In this document: positions 1 to 6,370 of the stretch, one piece after another
Layout: the number at the start of each line of letters is the position of its first letter
Position numbering within the stretch: position 1 is the first letter of the stretch
Notes under the pieces: generated by a model
Databases searched by the model: none
What the model saw: only the letters and a program-made list of their open reading frames with translations
Told to the model about the DNA's origin: nothing
Made by a program: the position numbers and the translations under genes
Assembly: GCA_902782985.1 (NCBI GenBank)
Contig: CACZPC010000255.1
Coordinates: 1-7,533, forward strand
Source of the DNA: Oscillospiraceae bacterium
GTDB lineage: Bacteria > Bacillota > Clostridia > Saccharofermentanales > Saccharofermentanaceae
Direction: 5' to 3'
Length of the DNA stretch: 7,533 nucleotides

Positions 1-639
1 AAAAAGCTCATCGTCGCATGTATTACGGGTGCCGTAACTACGCTCGTTCCGATGCTTTTCTTCAAGGGAAGCTTCTTCGATAATGTATACTACTTCGCCA
101 GAGGCGTCGGCGGATTCGGCGTCGGCGTCAATGCCGGTTACTTCACTGTAGGACTTTCCGGTGCTCTTATATATGTATACAGGGCACTTGATATTCCCGT
201 GGATACCAAGGTGACACATATCATCTGGCTGGTTGCAGGAATCGTGATCTCGCTTATCGGATTTAAGCTTGCATCTAAAGACGGTAAGCTCTGGAGAAAG
301 CTCCTCGTGGTCACTGCCATGATGAACTTTCTTACTCCCAATGCTTATCTTTATCAGACATCCTATATGTTCGGACCGATCCTTCTCATGGTCGCAGATA
401 AGGAGAAGCTTACAAAGAAGGATATCCCATACGTGATCATGGCAGCACTTCTGCTTGTACCGAAGCCCTATGCCTATCTTCATCAGCAGACGGATCCGAC
501 GCTGCCCAACGAATGGAATTATATGAACTGCGCGATAATAATCGACGCGAGCCTTTATCTTCTGATGATAATCTTATATTTTATCCAGAGATCCCGGGAG
601 AATAAGGCATTAAAGACGCAGGAGGTCAAGGCATCCTGA
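1..639 (+). CDS. Polytopic membrane protein, C-terminal part; GT-C/GT87-like glycosyltransferase candidate (5' truncated)
   Basis: The reading frame is open from the first base and ends at TGA 637-639, leaving 212 residues of a gene that begins outside the window; the first Met inside (position 52) is internal. About six hydrophobic segments are visible, for example around fragment residues 3-21, 74-92, 100-135, 143-160 and 177-195, followed by a short basic tail (QRSRENKALK) likely on the cytoplasmic side. The spacing of helices and the loop NFLTPNAYLYQTSYMFGP resemble the late part of GT87 (DUF2029) polyprenyl-phosphate-mannose-type transferases, where a Pro/Tyr-containing loop precedes a helix. 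That family link is a weak resemblance; the catalytic N-terminal loop with the acidic residue is outside the window. A role in building an envelope glycan is inferred from this and from the next gene, which starts four bases later. Confidence 0.7.
   Translation, partial: KKLIVACITGAVTTLVPMLFFKGSFFDNVYYFARGVGGFGVGVNAGYFTVGLSGALIYVYRALDIPVDTKVTHIIWLVAGIVISLIGFKLASKDGKLWRKLLVVTAMMNFLTPNAYLYQTSYMFGPILLMVADKEKLTKKDIPYVIMAALLLVPKPYAYLHQQTDPTLPNEWNYMNCAIIIDASLYLLMIILYFIQRSRENKALKTQEVKAS
620..626 (+). promoter_or_regulatory. Ribosome binding site with unusually long spacing
   Basis: AGGAGGT is a near-perfect Shine-Dalgarno sequence, but it ends 17 bases before the ATG at 644. No ATG, GTG or TTG in the downstream frame lies at a better distance. 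The site is inside the last codons of the upstream gene, so initiation at 644 may depend on ribosomes terminating at 639 (translational coupling). Confidence 0.5.
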
Positions 640-643
640 TCTC

Positions 644-2428
644 ATGCGAAAGAAGAACGAGACACTAACCTTAATCCTCTGTATATGTTCCGCCGTTGTA
701 TGTGCGGCGTTGATGTATTCCCTGAGATTCTCCTTCCTGTCCTGCAGCGATTCGGTATCGGAGTTTGTTTACGGCAGGATATACAGCTTTGAATATGCAT
801 ATGACAGGGCACTGAACTTCAGTCTTCAGCGAGGCAGGTTCGGGCTTCTTTTTCCTCTTATAGTAGCTTTGAGATTTAAACTCCTGGGCCTGGGGATCCC
901 CGCGGTAGCCTGGGCGCTTCAGCATATACCGATCGCGATAAATGTCCTTATCATAAGTGTCATCATCGGCAGGAAAGCAGGCAGGGAATACGGTGCGGCT
1001 TTTGCACTTGCTTTTGCTTCTTTGCTGCAGGTCAACGGCTGGCACAGTCTCATTACATGTTATCCCCTGGATTTTATGTACGGACTTACGATCGCCTTAT
1101 TAGGCTTTGTCCTCTTCTATAAATCGCTCGGGGCTTCAGGGAAGAAGAGTATCTTCCTTAAGATCGCGAGTGCATTTCTGTTCTATGAATCGATGCAGAC
1201 ATATGAAGCATTCCTGATGCTGTCACTTGTATACGGATGGATTGCGATATTTGATGCTTTTAAAAGGGCGGATGATCCCCGGGCTTTTGGGAAGATCGCT
1301 AAGGATGTATTCACTCCGTTGGCTTTGCATATTGCCGTCGCTTTGATATTCATCGGCCTCAGGGTATATGTCTATGACCATCCCGTGGTCCCGACGGATG
1401 ACGGAGTCCTGGACTTAAGGCACCCCGGAAGCGCCAAAGGATTTATCGTGACGCTTGGAGCTTTCTCGGGAGGTATGTTTCCGATGGCGGACCTTATCCA
1501 CCCCAGGGTCAGGAGCGGTATAGCGGAATATCCCATGACATGCCTGCAGTTTATCGCCTCGATGATATCGGGCATCGGTGCCGGCATTTTCGTATTCCGT
1601 GCGGGAAATCGCAGTGAGAGCGACAGTGAGCGAAAAGATGTTAACGCCTCACTTATCCTTATCGGTATAAGTGGTCTTATAACGGCTGTTTTCTTCCCGG
1701 TGATACACGCACTTACCGGTGTTTATCAGGGCTGGGTAGTGGAAGGACACCAGTTCGGATATGTCCCGACTACCATATCCTATTTCGGCTGGATCACATT
1801 TATCGTGTGCATCTTTTCGCTGTTCTTAAGACGTCGAAAGGCTGTACGTATTCCTGCGGCTGTCATCGCGGGAGTGATATTTGCCGCCATGACTCTTATC
1901 ACATCCGGTATCAATAACGCTCTGAAAGAAGAAAAGATCGGTCCCACTACCGTCATGTATTCATATAAAGCTCAGGCGTTCTACGCCGTAGCAAGGGACT
2001 GCATATGTCCCGAGGAGGGATTCGATGCCGTATTCATTCCGGATTTTGACGGAGTGCACGATAATCTGATGTTTAACGAGATCATATTGAGATATGAGTG
2101 GGACGGGGAATATGATGTAACTCCGATAAAGTCAGGGGAGGAGTTCAGGAGTGAATATGCCTCTTTCGATAATCCCGGCGTCATAAGATATGATTATGAT
2201 TCGGATACCGGGATCGTATGTTCGGTAGATTCCGTCGATGAAGGAAATTATATGACTACAGGCGATATAAGAGTCGTCAGTGCACACGGAGGTCATTATG
2301 TGATCGCATATACCGAATATGACGGCGAGAGCAAAAGGTACGAGTTTGATCTTAAGCCGTATGAGGGTATCACTTTCGAGAATGACGAGGCAGTACTCGC
2401 GTATTCTATAGATGTTACAAGGAGATAA
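644..2428 (+). CDS. Large polytopic membrane protein with GT-C-like fold and soluble C-terminal domain
   Basis: This 594-residue protein has roughly 11-12 predicted membrane helices between residues 8 and 420, including 8-28, 86-107, 115-131, 141-160, 222-243, 335-357, 376-396 and 402-420. A hydrophilic domain of about 170 residues rich in Asp, Glu and Tyr follows. The first external loop carries an acidic residue (SCSDSVSEF, about 34-41) followed by QRGRFG (62-67). This recalls GT-C enzymes, which place a catalytic acid in the first extracytoplasmic loop, and the GtrII/oligosaccharide-transferase-like group. The basic patch RRRK (396-399) sits between the last two helices. It is probably co-transcribed with the upstream membrane gene (4-base gap), which suggests a shared role in envelope glycan assembly. 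I cannot assign a substrate or a named family; an uncharacterised membrane protein without transferase activity is the alternative. Confidence 0.75.
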   Translation: MRKKNETLTLILCICSAVVCAALMYSLRFSFLSCSDSVSEFVYGRIYSFEYAYDRALNFSLQRGRFGLLFPLIVALRFKLLGLGIPAVAWALQHIPIAINVLIISVIIGRKAGREYGAAFALAFASLLQVNGWHSLITCYPLDFMYGLTIALLGFVLFYKSLGASGKKSIFLKIASAFLFYESMQTYEAFLMLSLVYGWIAIFDAFKRADDPRAFGKIAKDVFTPLALHIAVALIFIGLRVYVYDHPVVPTDDGVLDLRHPGSAKGFIVTLGAFSGGMFPMADLIHPRVRSGIAEYPMTCLQFIASMISGIGAGIFVFRAGNRSESDSERKDVNASLILIGISGLITAVFFPVIHALTGVYQGWVVEGHQFGYVPTTISYFGWITFIVCIFSLFLRRRKAVRIPAAVIAGVIFAAMTLITSGINNALKEEKIGPTTVMYSYKAQAFYAVARDCICPEEGFDAVFIPDFDGVHDNLMFNEIILRYEWDGEYDVTPIKSGEEFRSEYASFDNPGVIRYDYDSDTGIVCSVDSVDEGNYMTTGDIRVVSAHGGHYVIAYTEYDGESKRYEFDLKPYEGITFENDEAVLAYSIDVTRR

Positions 2429-2438
2429 AGGTCAAGTG

Positions 2439-2447
2439 TGTTATAAT
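2439..2447 (+). promoter_or_regulatory. Extended -10 promoter upstream of the paralogue pair
   Basis: TGTTATAAT is a perfect TATAAT hexamer preceded by TGn. No good -35 hexamer lies 16-18 bases upstream (nearest candidate GTTACA at 2414-2419, spacing 22), as is common for extended -10 promoters. Transcription would start near 2454, giving a leader of about 25 bases before the ATG at 2479. The ATG at 2446 overlaps the -10 itself and so cannot be the start for this transcript. Confidence 0.55.
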
Positions 2448-2465
2448 GCTTGACAGCAAAGAAAC

Positions 2466-2471
2466 GGGGAG
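2466..2471 (+). promoter_or_regulatory. Ribosome binding site that decides the start at 2479
   Basis: GGGGAG ends seven bases before ATG 2479. The in-frame ATG at 2446 has no comparable site and lies in the promoter, so the 11-residue longer reading is rejected. Confidence 0.75.
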
Positions 2472-2478
2472 TATAAGA

Positions 2479-3951
2479 ATGAAAGATATAATCAAGAAGA
2501 CTGCAGTGTCGATGATCACTGCCACAATGCTCTTATCCGCCGCAGCCTGCGGTAATCAGGCAGCCCCTGCAGCTGAGACGACTCTCGCGGCAGGCCAGGC
2601 AGTTCAGCAGAGCACGGCTTCGACGTCGGTTGATTTCTCTCAATATGAATTTTCTTCGATGTACGGAAGTCAGCTGATCAATTACCTTGATCACCAGTAT
2701 TACTTTAACGGACAGGCGATCCCCCTGGCGGAATCGAACTTCTACTTTATCGAGGCTCTTAAGGACCTTACCAATATGGCTTCCTACGGTGCATTCCCCA
2801 TGACTTCGGAGGGGTGGATAGATCTCAGCGCCGAAGTGAACGGAGAGATCCCCGGCGGTACGGAAGGCAGGATATATGCCAATTACGGAGAATTCTTCGT
2901 GGAGTATGCAGAGGGTATGCTCGAGAATGCATATGTGGTAAATGCGCTTGCAGAGCAGGACGGGCTTACGCTTCCCGAAGAGACCGTAACTCTTATCAAT
3001 GATACTATCAGCATTGATTTTGCCAATGCTGCGGCTCAGGGAGGTTATTCTCTTGATCAGTATCTCAAGCTTTTCTACGGCGAGAGCTGTGATGAAGCCA
3101 CGATGCAGGGGATAATGTATCGTTATAAGCTTGCTGATCTTTATACGACTACTTATTGTGAGAATTATGAATTCGATGAAGACGAGATTATGGTTCCCAA
3201 TATCAGATACGCACTTTTCTATGCTCCCGACGGAACATCCGAGGAGGATATGGCTGCTCAGGAGGAGCTTGCTACAGCTCTGCTGGAGTCCAGTGTTGAC
3301 GGTGAGGGTAATCCCGATCTTGAGCAGTTCGAGCTTCGCGGTATCCTGAGCGAAAGAAACGGGGAGTGCTATCAGTATGGAGAGATCCCGGTAGAGCTCG
3401 GACAGACTGCTTCCGCTTTTGAGGAGTGGGCATACGGCGAAGATCGTGAAGAGGGTGATATCGACATGATATATGCTCCCGAGTTCGGTTATTTCGTAGT
3501 AGGGTATCTGGGTCTTACGGAGATCGAGCAGTCTTCCAAGGATCAGATCGCATTTGCGGCTCTCGCCGATTACATCAAGGAGATCATCGACAGCGATACA
3601 TATGAATTCTACGGAGAGGGTGAGTTTGTAACACCCGATCCCGTCGTTCCTTCACCTACTGATCCTTCGACGGGTGAGCCGGTCGCTCCTTCAAATGCGG
3701 CTTCTCAGGATCCTGCAAAGAAGATCGATCCCAAGGAACTTGCCGTAACGATCCTTGCAGGCATCGGAGGCATTGCCGTTGTAGGCGGTATCTTCTACGG
3801 TATCGCAAGCCTCGTGAAGAAGGGCGGCGCCGGCAAAGCAGCTAAGCCTGACGATGACGGGGACGCATTCGATAAGATATCCGATGCTGAGAGCTCAGGC
3901 GACGATCACGACCATTTCGAAGACGAAGATACGGACGATAACGAAGATTGA
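2479..3951 (+). CDS. Membrane-anchored PrsA/SurA-like lipoprotein with degenerate parvulin domain, paralogue 1
   Basis: The product has 490 residues. Residues 1-23 form a lipoprotein signal peptide (KK, hydrophobic core, LLSAAA|C24), so the N-terminus should be lipidated outside the membrane; Ala at -3 is a tolerated but not ideal lipobox residue. A Thr/Ser/Ala-rich spacer leads to a helical SurA/PrsA-like region (about 55-235; YAEGMLENAYVVNALAE and SLDQYLKLFYGESCDE are typical of such chaperone domains). A PPIC-type parvulin-like domain follows (about 240-346: NIRYALFYAP, QEELATALLES, ASAFEEWAY, FGYFVVGYLG). A Pro-rich linker (VVPSPTDPSTG), a membrane helix (about 419-445), basic residues, and an acidic tail of about 35 residues complete it. 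Both histidines usual in parvulins are absent (Tyr244, Phe339), so prolyl isomerase activity is doubtful. It is followed after 31 bases by its paralogue, likely in one transcript. A role in folding exported or membrane proteins is inferred from the family. Confidence 0.85.
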   Translation: MKDIIKKTAVSMITATMLLSAAACGNQAAPAAETTLAAGQAVQQSTASTSVDFSQYEFSSMYGSQLINYLDHQYYFNGQAIPLAESNFYFIEALKDLTNMASYGAFPMTSEGWIDLSAEVNGEIPGGTEGRIYANYGEFFVEYAEGMLENAYVVNALAEQDGLTLPEETVTLINDTISIDFANAAAQGGYSLDQYLKLFYGESCDEATMQGIMYRYKLADLYTTTYCENYEFDEDEIMVPNIRYALFYAPDGTSEEDMAAQEELATALLESSVDGEGNPDLEQFELRGILSERNGECYQYGEIPVELGQTASAFEEWAYGEDREEGDIDMIYAPEFGYFVVGYLGLTEIEQSSKDQIAFAALADYIKEIIDSDTYEFYGEGEFVTPDPVVPSPTDPSTGEPVAPSNAASQDPAKKIDPKELAVTILAGIGGIAVVGGIFYGIASLVKKGGAGKAAKPDDDGDAFDKISDAESSGDDHDHFEDEDTDDNED

Positions 3952-3968
3952 TATACCGCCTATAAGGC

Positions 3969-3975
3969 AGGAGGT
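3969..3975 (+). promoter_or_regulatory. Ribosome binding site that decides the start at 3983
   Basis: AGGAGGT ends seven bases before ATG 3983. The same frame is open upstream to an ATG at 3854, but that would add 43 residues inside the end of the preceding gene and bury the signal peptide, so 3983 is the start. Confidence 0.85.
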
Positions 3976-3982
3976 CATTTGT

Positions 3983-5416
3983 ATGAAGAATAAGCTTAAG
4001 AAGACGGCAGCAGCCGCCGTAGCCGTATCGGTCATGCTGACGGCAGCGGCTTGTAATTATGAGACTGCCGCAAGCGAGACGACTCAGGGCATCCCGGGGG
4101 AGCCTACGTCTTCCACTGTGGATTACTCGGAATATACTTTCGAGACGATGTACGGCAGTCAGCTTATAGGCTATCTCGATCATCAGTATTATTTCGAAGG
4201 ACAGCCGATCCCTCTTGCAGAGTCGAATTATTATTTTATCGACGCATTCCTCGAGCTCTCTCAGATGGGTACCTACGGCATGTATCCCGTGACTGCAGAA
4301 GGATATCTTGACCTCAGTGCTCCCGTAACCGGAAATATCACTGCCGATGATTCGGGTGAGACCTATAACACATACGGCGATTTCTTCGTTAAGTATGCGG
4401 AGGGCATGCTCGAGAATACTTATATCATCAATTCCCTGGCTGCCGAGGAGAATATTACTCTTCCTGATGATCAGATCGCGGAGATAGATGATGTGGTCGA
4501 TAATGTCTTTACTGCCAATGCCGCAGCCGGAGGCATCACCATTGATGAGTATCTCCAGCTTTTCTACGGTGAGAGCTGTGACGTTCAGACCATGAGAGAT
4601 ATCATGTATCACTATAAGCTTGCGGATATCTATACTTCGGACTTTATCGATAATTATGAATTCAATGACGAAGATATCCTGGTCCCCAATGTCAGATACG
4701 CGCTTTATTACGCTCCCGACGGATCGACCGAGGAGGATGTGGCGGCTCAGGAAGAGCTTGCCAATGCGCTCCTGGAGCAGAGTGTGGACGAAGAGGGCAA
4801 TCCGAGCCTTGAGCAGTTTGAGCTCTACGGAGTATACAGTGAGTCTCAGGGTGAGTGTTATCAGTATGGTGAAGTCCCCGTTGAAAGAGGACAGATGGTC
4901 TCCGACTTTGAGGATTGGGCATATGATGAATCTCGTGAGGAGGGCGATATCGAAGTTATCTATTCTCCTGATTACGGCTATTTCGTAGTGGGTTATCTCG
5001 GTCTTACGGAGATCCCCGAGGAAGAGAAGGATCAGATGGCCGTACAGGGACTTGTGGAATTCGTACAGGGACTTATCGACAGCGGAGAATATGAATTCTA
5101 TACAGATACGGAGTTTGTTCCGGCGTCTCCCGTCGTGCCTTCGCCTACGGATCCTGCAACCGGACTTCCGATCGATACATCAGCAAAGAAGAAGATCGAT
5201 ACCAAGCAGCTTGTCATCAGCATCCTTGCGGGTATCGGAGGTGTAGCCGTCATAGGACTTGTGGTATATGCCATCGGCAGCCTGATCAAGAAGGGAAATA
5301 ACGGCAAGGTCGACGAGATCGAAGATGTATTTGACGACGAGCCGGAGGATGGTGATACGGAAACTACCGAGGGATTCTTCAAGGACGAGGAACCTCAGGA
5401 AGAGTCGGAAGACTGA
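3983..5416 (+). CDS. Membrane-anchored PrsA/SurA-like lipoprotein with degenerate parvulin domain, paralogue 2
   Basis: The product has 477 residues and is collinear with the preceding protein. It has a lipoprotein signal peptide (MKNKLKK, hydrophobic core, AAA|C24), a SurA/PrsA-like helical region (about 50-230), and a PPIC-like domain (about 235-341: NVRYALYYAP, QEELANALLEQ, SDFEDWAY, YGYFVVGYLG). A Pro-rich linker (VVPSPTDPATG), a membrane helix (about 409-436, SILAGIGGVAVIG) and an acidic tail rich in Glu/Asp follow. Identity is highest in the parvulin-like part (about three quarters by eye over 67 residues) and lowest in the spacer and tail. Tyr239 and Phe334 replace the two parvulin histidines here as well. 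Cys199 and Cys292 match Cys204 and Cys297 of paralogue 1. The gene ends with tandem stops (TGA TAA) and is followed by a hairpin. A tandem duplication that then diverged best explains the pair; a chaperone or scaffold role is inferred. Confidence 0.85.
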   Translation: MKNKLKKTAAAAVAVSVMLTAAACNYETAASETTQGIPGEPTSSTVDYSEYTFETMYGSQLIGYLDHQYYFEGQPIPLAESNYYFIDAFLELSQMGTYGMYPVTAEGYLDLSAPVTGNITADDSGETYNTYGDFFVKYAEGMLENTYIINSLAAEENITLPDDQIAEIDDVVDNVFTANAAAGGITIDEYLQLFYGESCDVQTMRDIMYHYKLADIYTSDFIDNYEFNDEDILVPNVRYALYYAPDGSTEEDVAAQEELANALLEQSVDEEGNPSLEQFELYGVYSESQGECYQYGEVPVERGQMVSDFEDWAYDESREEGDIEVIYSPDYGYFVVGYLGLTEIPEEEKDQMAVQGLVEFVQGLIDSGEYEFYTDTEFVPASPVVPSPTDPATGLPIDTSAKKKIDTKQLVISILAGIGGVAVIGLVVYAIGSLIKKGNNGKVDEIEDVFDDEPEDGDTETTEGFFKDEEPQEESED

Positions 5417-5431
5417 TAAAGATCATGACCG

Positions 5432-5458
5432 GGGCTGTTGCACTTAGTGCGGCAGCCC
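5432..5458. terminator. Hairpin terminator between convergent genes
   Basis: GGGCTGTTGCAC (5432-5443) pairs along its full 12 bases with GTGCGGCAGCCC (5447-5458), using two G-T wobbles and a TTA loop. On the plus strand it is followed by a moderately T-rich run (TGTATTTATA), consistent with a Rho-independent terminator 15 bases past the stop of the second lipoprotein gene. It also lies just after the stop of the minus-strand gene (5464), so it may serve both directions, though the tract on the minus side is poorer in T. Confidence 0.65.
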
Positions 5459-5463
5459 TGTAT

Positions 5464-6297
5464 TTATACAGGACCGACCGTGATGAAGAGACAGCCGGTG
5501 TTGTCTCTGCTGATCCTTACGGGATATCCCGTAAGTTCTTCGGGGAGGAGGAGTTCATTTTCCGGCAGACGTGCCATATAGTAATCGTCACAGGAGTACC
5601 ACTGTCCTTCTTCAAAACAGTCCAAGTATTCTTCGAGCGTCAGATGACATTCGGAAATTATGGCGGCATGAGGCTGTCCCACATATCTTATGTGCCAAGG
5701 TTCGTATTCAAATCCCGTAATATCCTCGGCTCCATCGGGATATCTGATGATAAAGCCGTATTCACCGCAGTGTTCATTCACATATCTTCCTACCGGCGAT
5801 TCAGGAAAAGCCGATCCGGCGAAGTACATCACATATACATCCAGTGCAAGCCCGGTCTGATGTTCGCTGCATCCCGGGACGGCTGCTACTTCGGGACCTT
5901 CCTCGTTATAGACGCGGAGCTGATCATCGTAGCTTCTGTAGGTACTGGAGACATAGAGCCTGTTACCCATGTTTTCTCTTATGAAATCGCTTAATCGTCC
6001 GTAATCTTCGACTATGGCGGAGTTCATATAAACATCCGTATCTCTGTAGAAGATGATGTCCGGTTCGTAATCTTCGGGCAGGGGATGGTCACGGTTTACG
6101 AGTATCAGCTCATCACCGATGACGATATCGTCCGGCATTTCGACGGTCCTCTCGAAAGAGACCTTCCTGAGATCCGGGGCGCGCCTGAGGTCGAGCTTTA
6201 TTATTCCCGTATCGTAAAGACACAGGAATATCAGTGCGGCTGACGCGACGGCCCAGGGGGCCGCCAAACATAACGAATTCCTTACTTTTGCTGTCAT
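5464..6297 (-). CDS. VanY/LdcB-family (M15B) D,D- or L,D-carboxypeptidase, membrane-anchored
   Basis: The 277-residue product starts with a short basic N-terminus and one hydrophobic segment (about 8-28), so it is probably a signal-anchored extracytoplasmic enzyme. The M15B zinc peptidase signature is complete: LVNRDHPLP (66-74), STYRSYDDQ (118-126), SEHQTGLALDV (144-154; ligands His146 and Asp153) and EPWHIRYVG (199-207; catalytic Glu199, ligand His202). The family removes the terminal D-Ala from peptidoglycan stem peptides; whether this one cuts penta- or tetrapeptides cannot be read from sequence. About 55 residues follow the usual LTLEEYL end, containing a short beta-rich module (GYPVRISRDNTGCLFIT) seen in some Firmicutes homologues. 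A Met six codons upstream (6315) is possible, but it overlaps the likely promoter. No Shine-Dalgarno is visible for either start. Vancomycin resistance is not implied; there is no vanHAX context. Confidence 0.9.
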   Translation of the reverse strand: MTAKVRNSLCLAAPWAVASAALIFLCLYDTGIIKLDLRRAPDLRKVSFERTVEMPDDIVIGDELILVNRDHPLPEDYEPDIIFYRDTDVYMNSAIVEDYGRLSDFIRENMGNRLYVSSTYRSYDDQLRVYNEEGPEVAAVPGCSEHQTGLALDVYVMYFAGSAFPESPVGRYVNEHCGEYGFIIRYPDGAEDITGFEYEPWHIRYVGQPHAAIISECHLTLEEYLDCFEEGQWYSCDDYYMARLPENELLLPEELTGYPVRISRDNTGCLFITVGPV

Positions 6298-6303
6298 ACA
6301 GCT

Positions 6304-6312
6304 AATATAGCA
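6304..6312 (-). promoter_or_regulatory. Extended -10 promoter of the VanY-like gene
   Basis: Read on the minus strand this is TGCTATATT, an extended -10 with no recognisable -35 at 16-18 bases. The expected start nucleotide, seven bases downstream, is the A of the ATG at 6297, so the message may be leaderless. This would explain the missing ribosome binding site. Confidence 0.4.
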
Positions 6313-6314
6313 CA

Positions 6315-6343
6315 TTTACTAAGTATCGCGCTCATGATAAAAT
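6315..6343 (+). promoter_or_regulatory. Promoter of gatCA
   Basis: TTTACT (6315-6320) and TAAAAT (6338-6343) are separated by 17 bases, and the -10 is preceded by TGA, making it an extended -10. Transcription would begin near 6350, leaving about 20 bases of leader that contains AAGGAG. The element lies back to back with the minus-strand promoter of the VanY-like gene. Confidence 0.55.
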
Positions 6344-6358
6344 TCTATGGTTAAGGAC

Positions 6359-6364
6359 AAGGAG
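6359..6364 (+). promoter_or_regulatory. Ribosome binding site that decides the gatC start
   Basis: AAGGAG ends six bases before ATG 6371. The earlier in-frame ATG at 6347 lies about at the predicted transcription start and lacks such a site, so the 95-residue form is preferred. Confidence 0.75.
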
Positions 6365-6370
6365 TTTTAT

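Noticed and set aside
2446..2478. Earlier ATG adding 11 residues to lipoprotein 1
   Set aside because: The codon overlaps a perfect extended -10 element, and the added residues would precede a complete lipoprotein signal peptide that has its own ribosome binding site.
3958..3968. Small inverted repeat GCCTATAAGGC between the two lipoprotein genes
   Set aside because: It is only a four-base stem with no T tract, and it abuts the ribosome binding site; not enough for a terminator or attenuator, so the two genes are treated as co-transcribed.
3854..3982. 43-codon N-terminal extension of the second lipoprotein, overlapping the first gene
   Set aside because: The extension is low-complexity Thr/Ile/Arg in a shifted frame of the upstream acidic tail; the signal peptide and AGGAGGT both point to 3983.
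3842..4612. Long minus-strand open frame (256 codons) opposite the end of lipoprotein 1 and the start of lipoprotein 2
   Set aside because: It spans the junction of two well-supported plus-strand genes, has no ribosome binding site I can see, and its Arg/Ile/His-rich product looks like an antisense shadow of Asp/Tyr/Glu-rich coding.
5425..5994. Plus-strand open frame of 189 codons
   Set aside because: It lies antisense to the VanY-like gene, whose catalytic motifs are intact, and its product has no recognisable feature.
5464..6297. Vancomycin-resistance vanY
   Set aside because: The M15B motifs are shared by ordinary peptidoglycan-trimming carboxypeptidases, and no vanH, vanA/B, vanX or vanRS gene is nearby.
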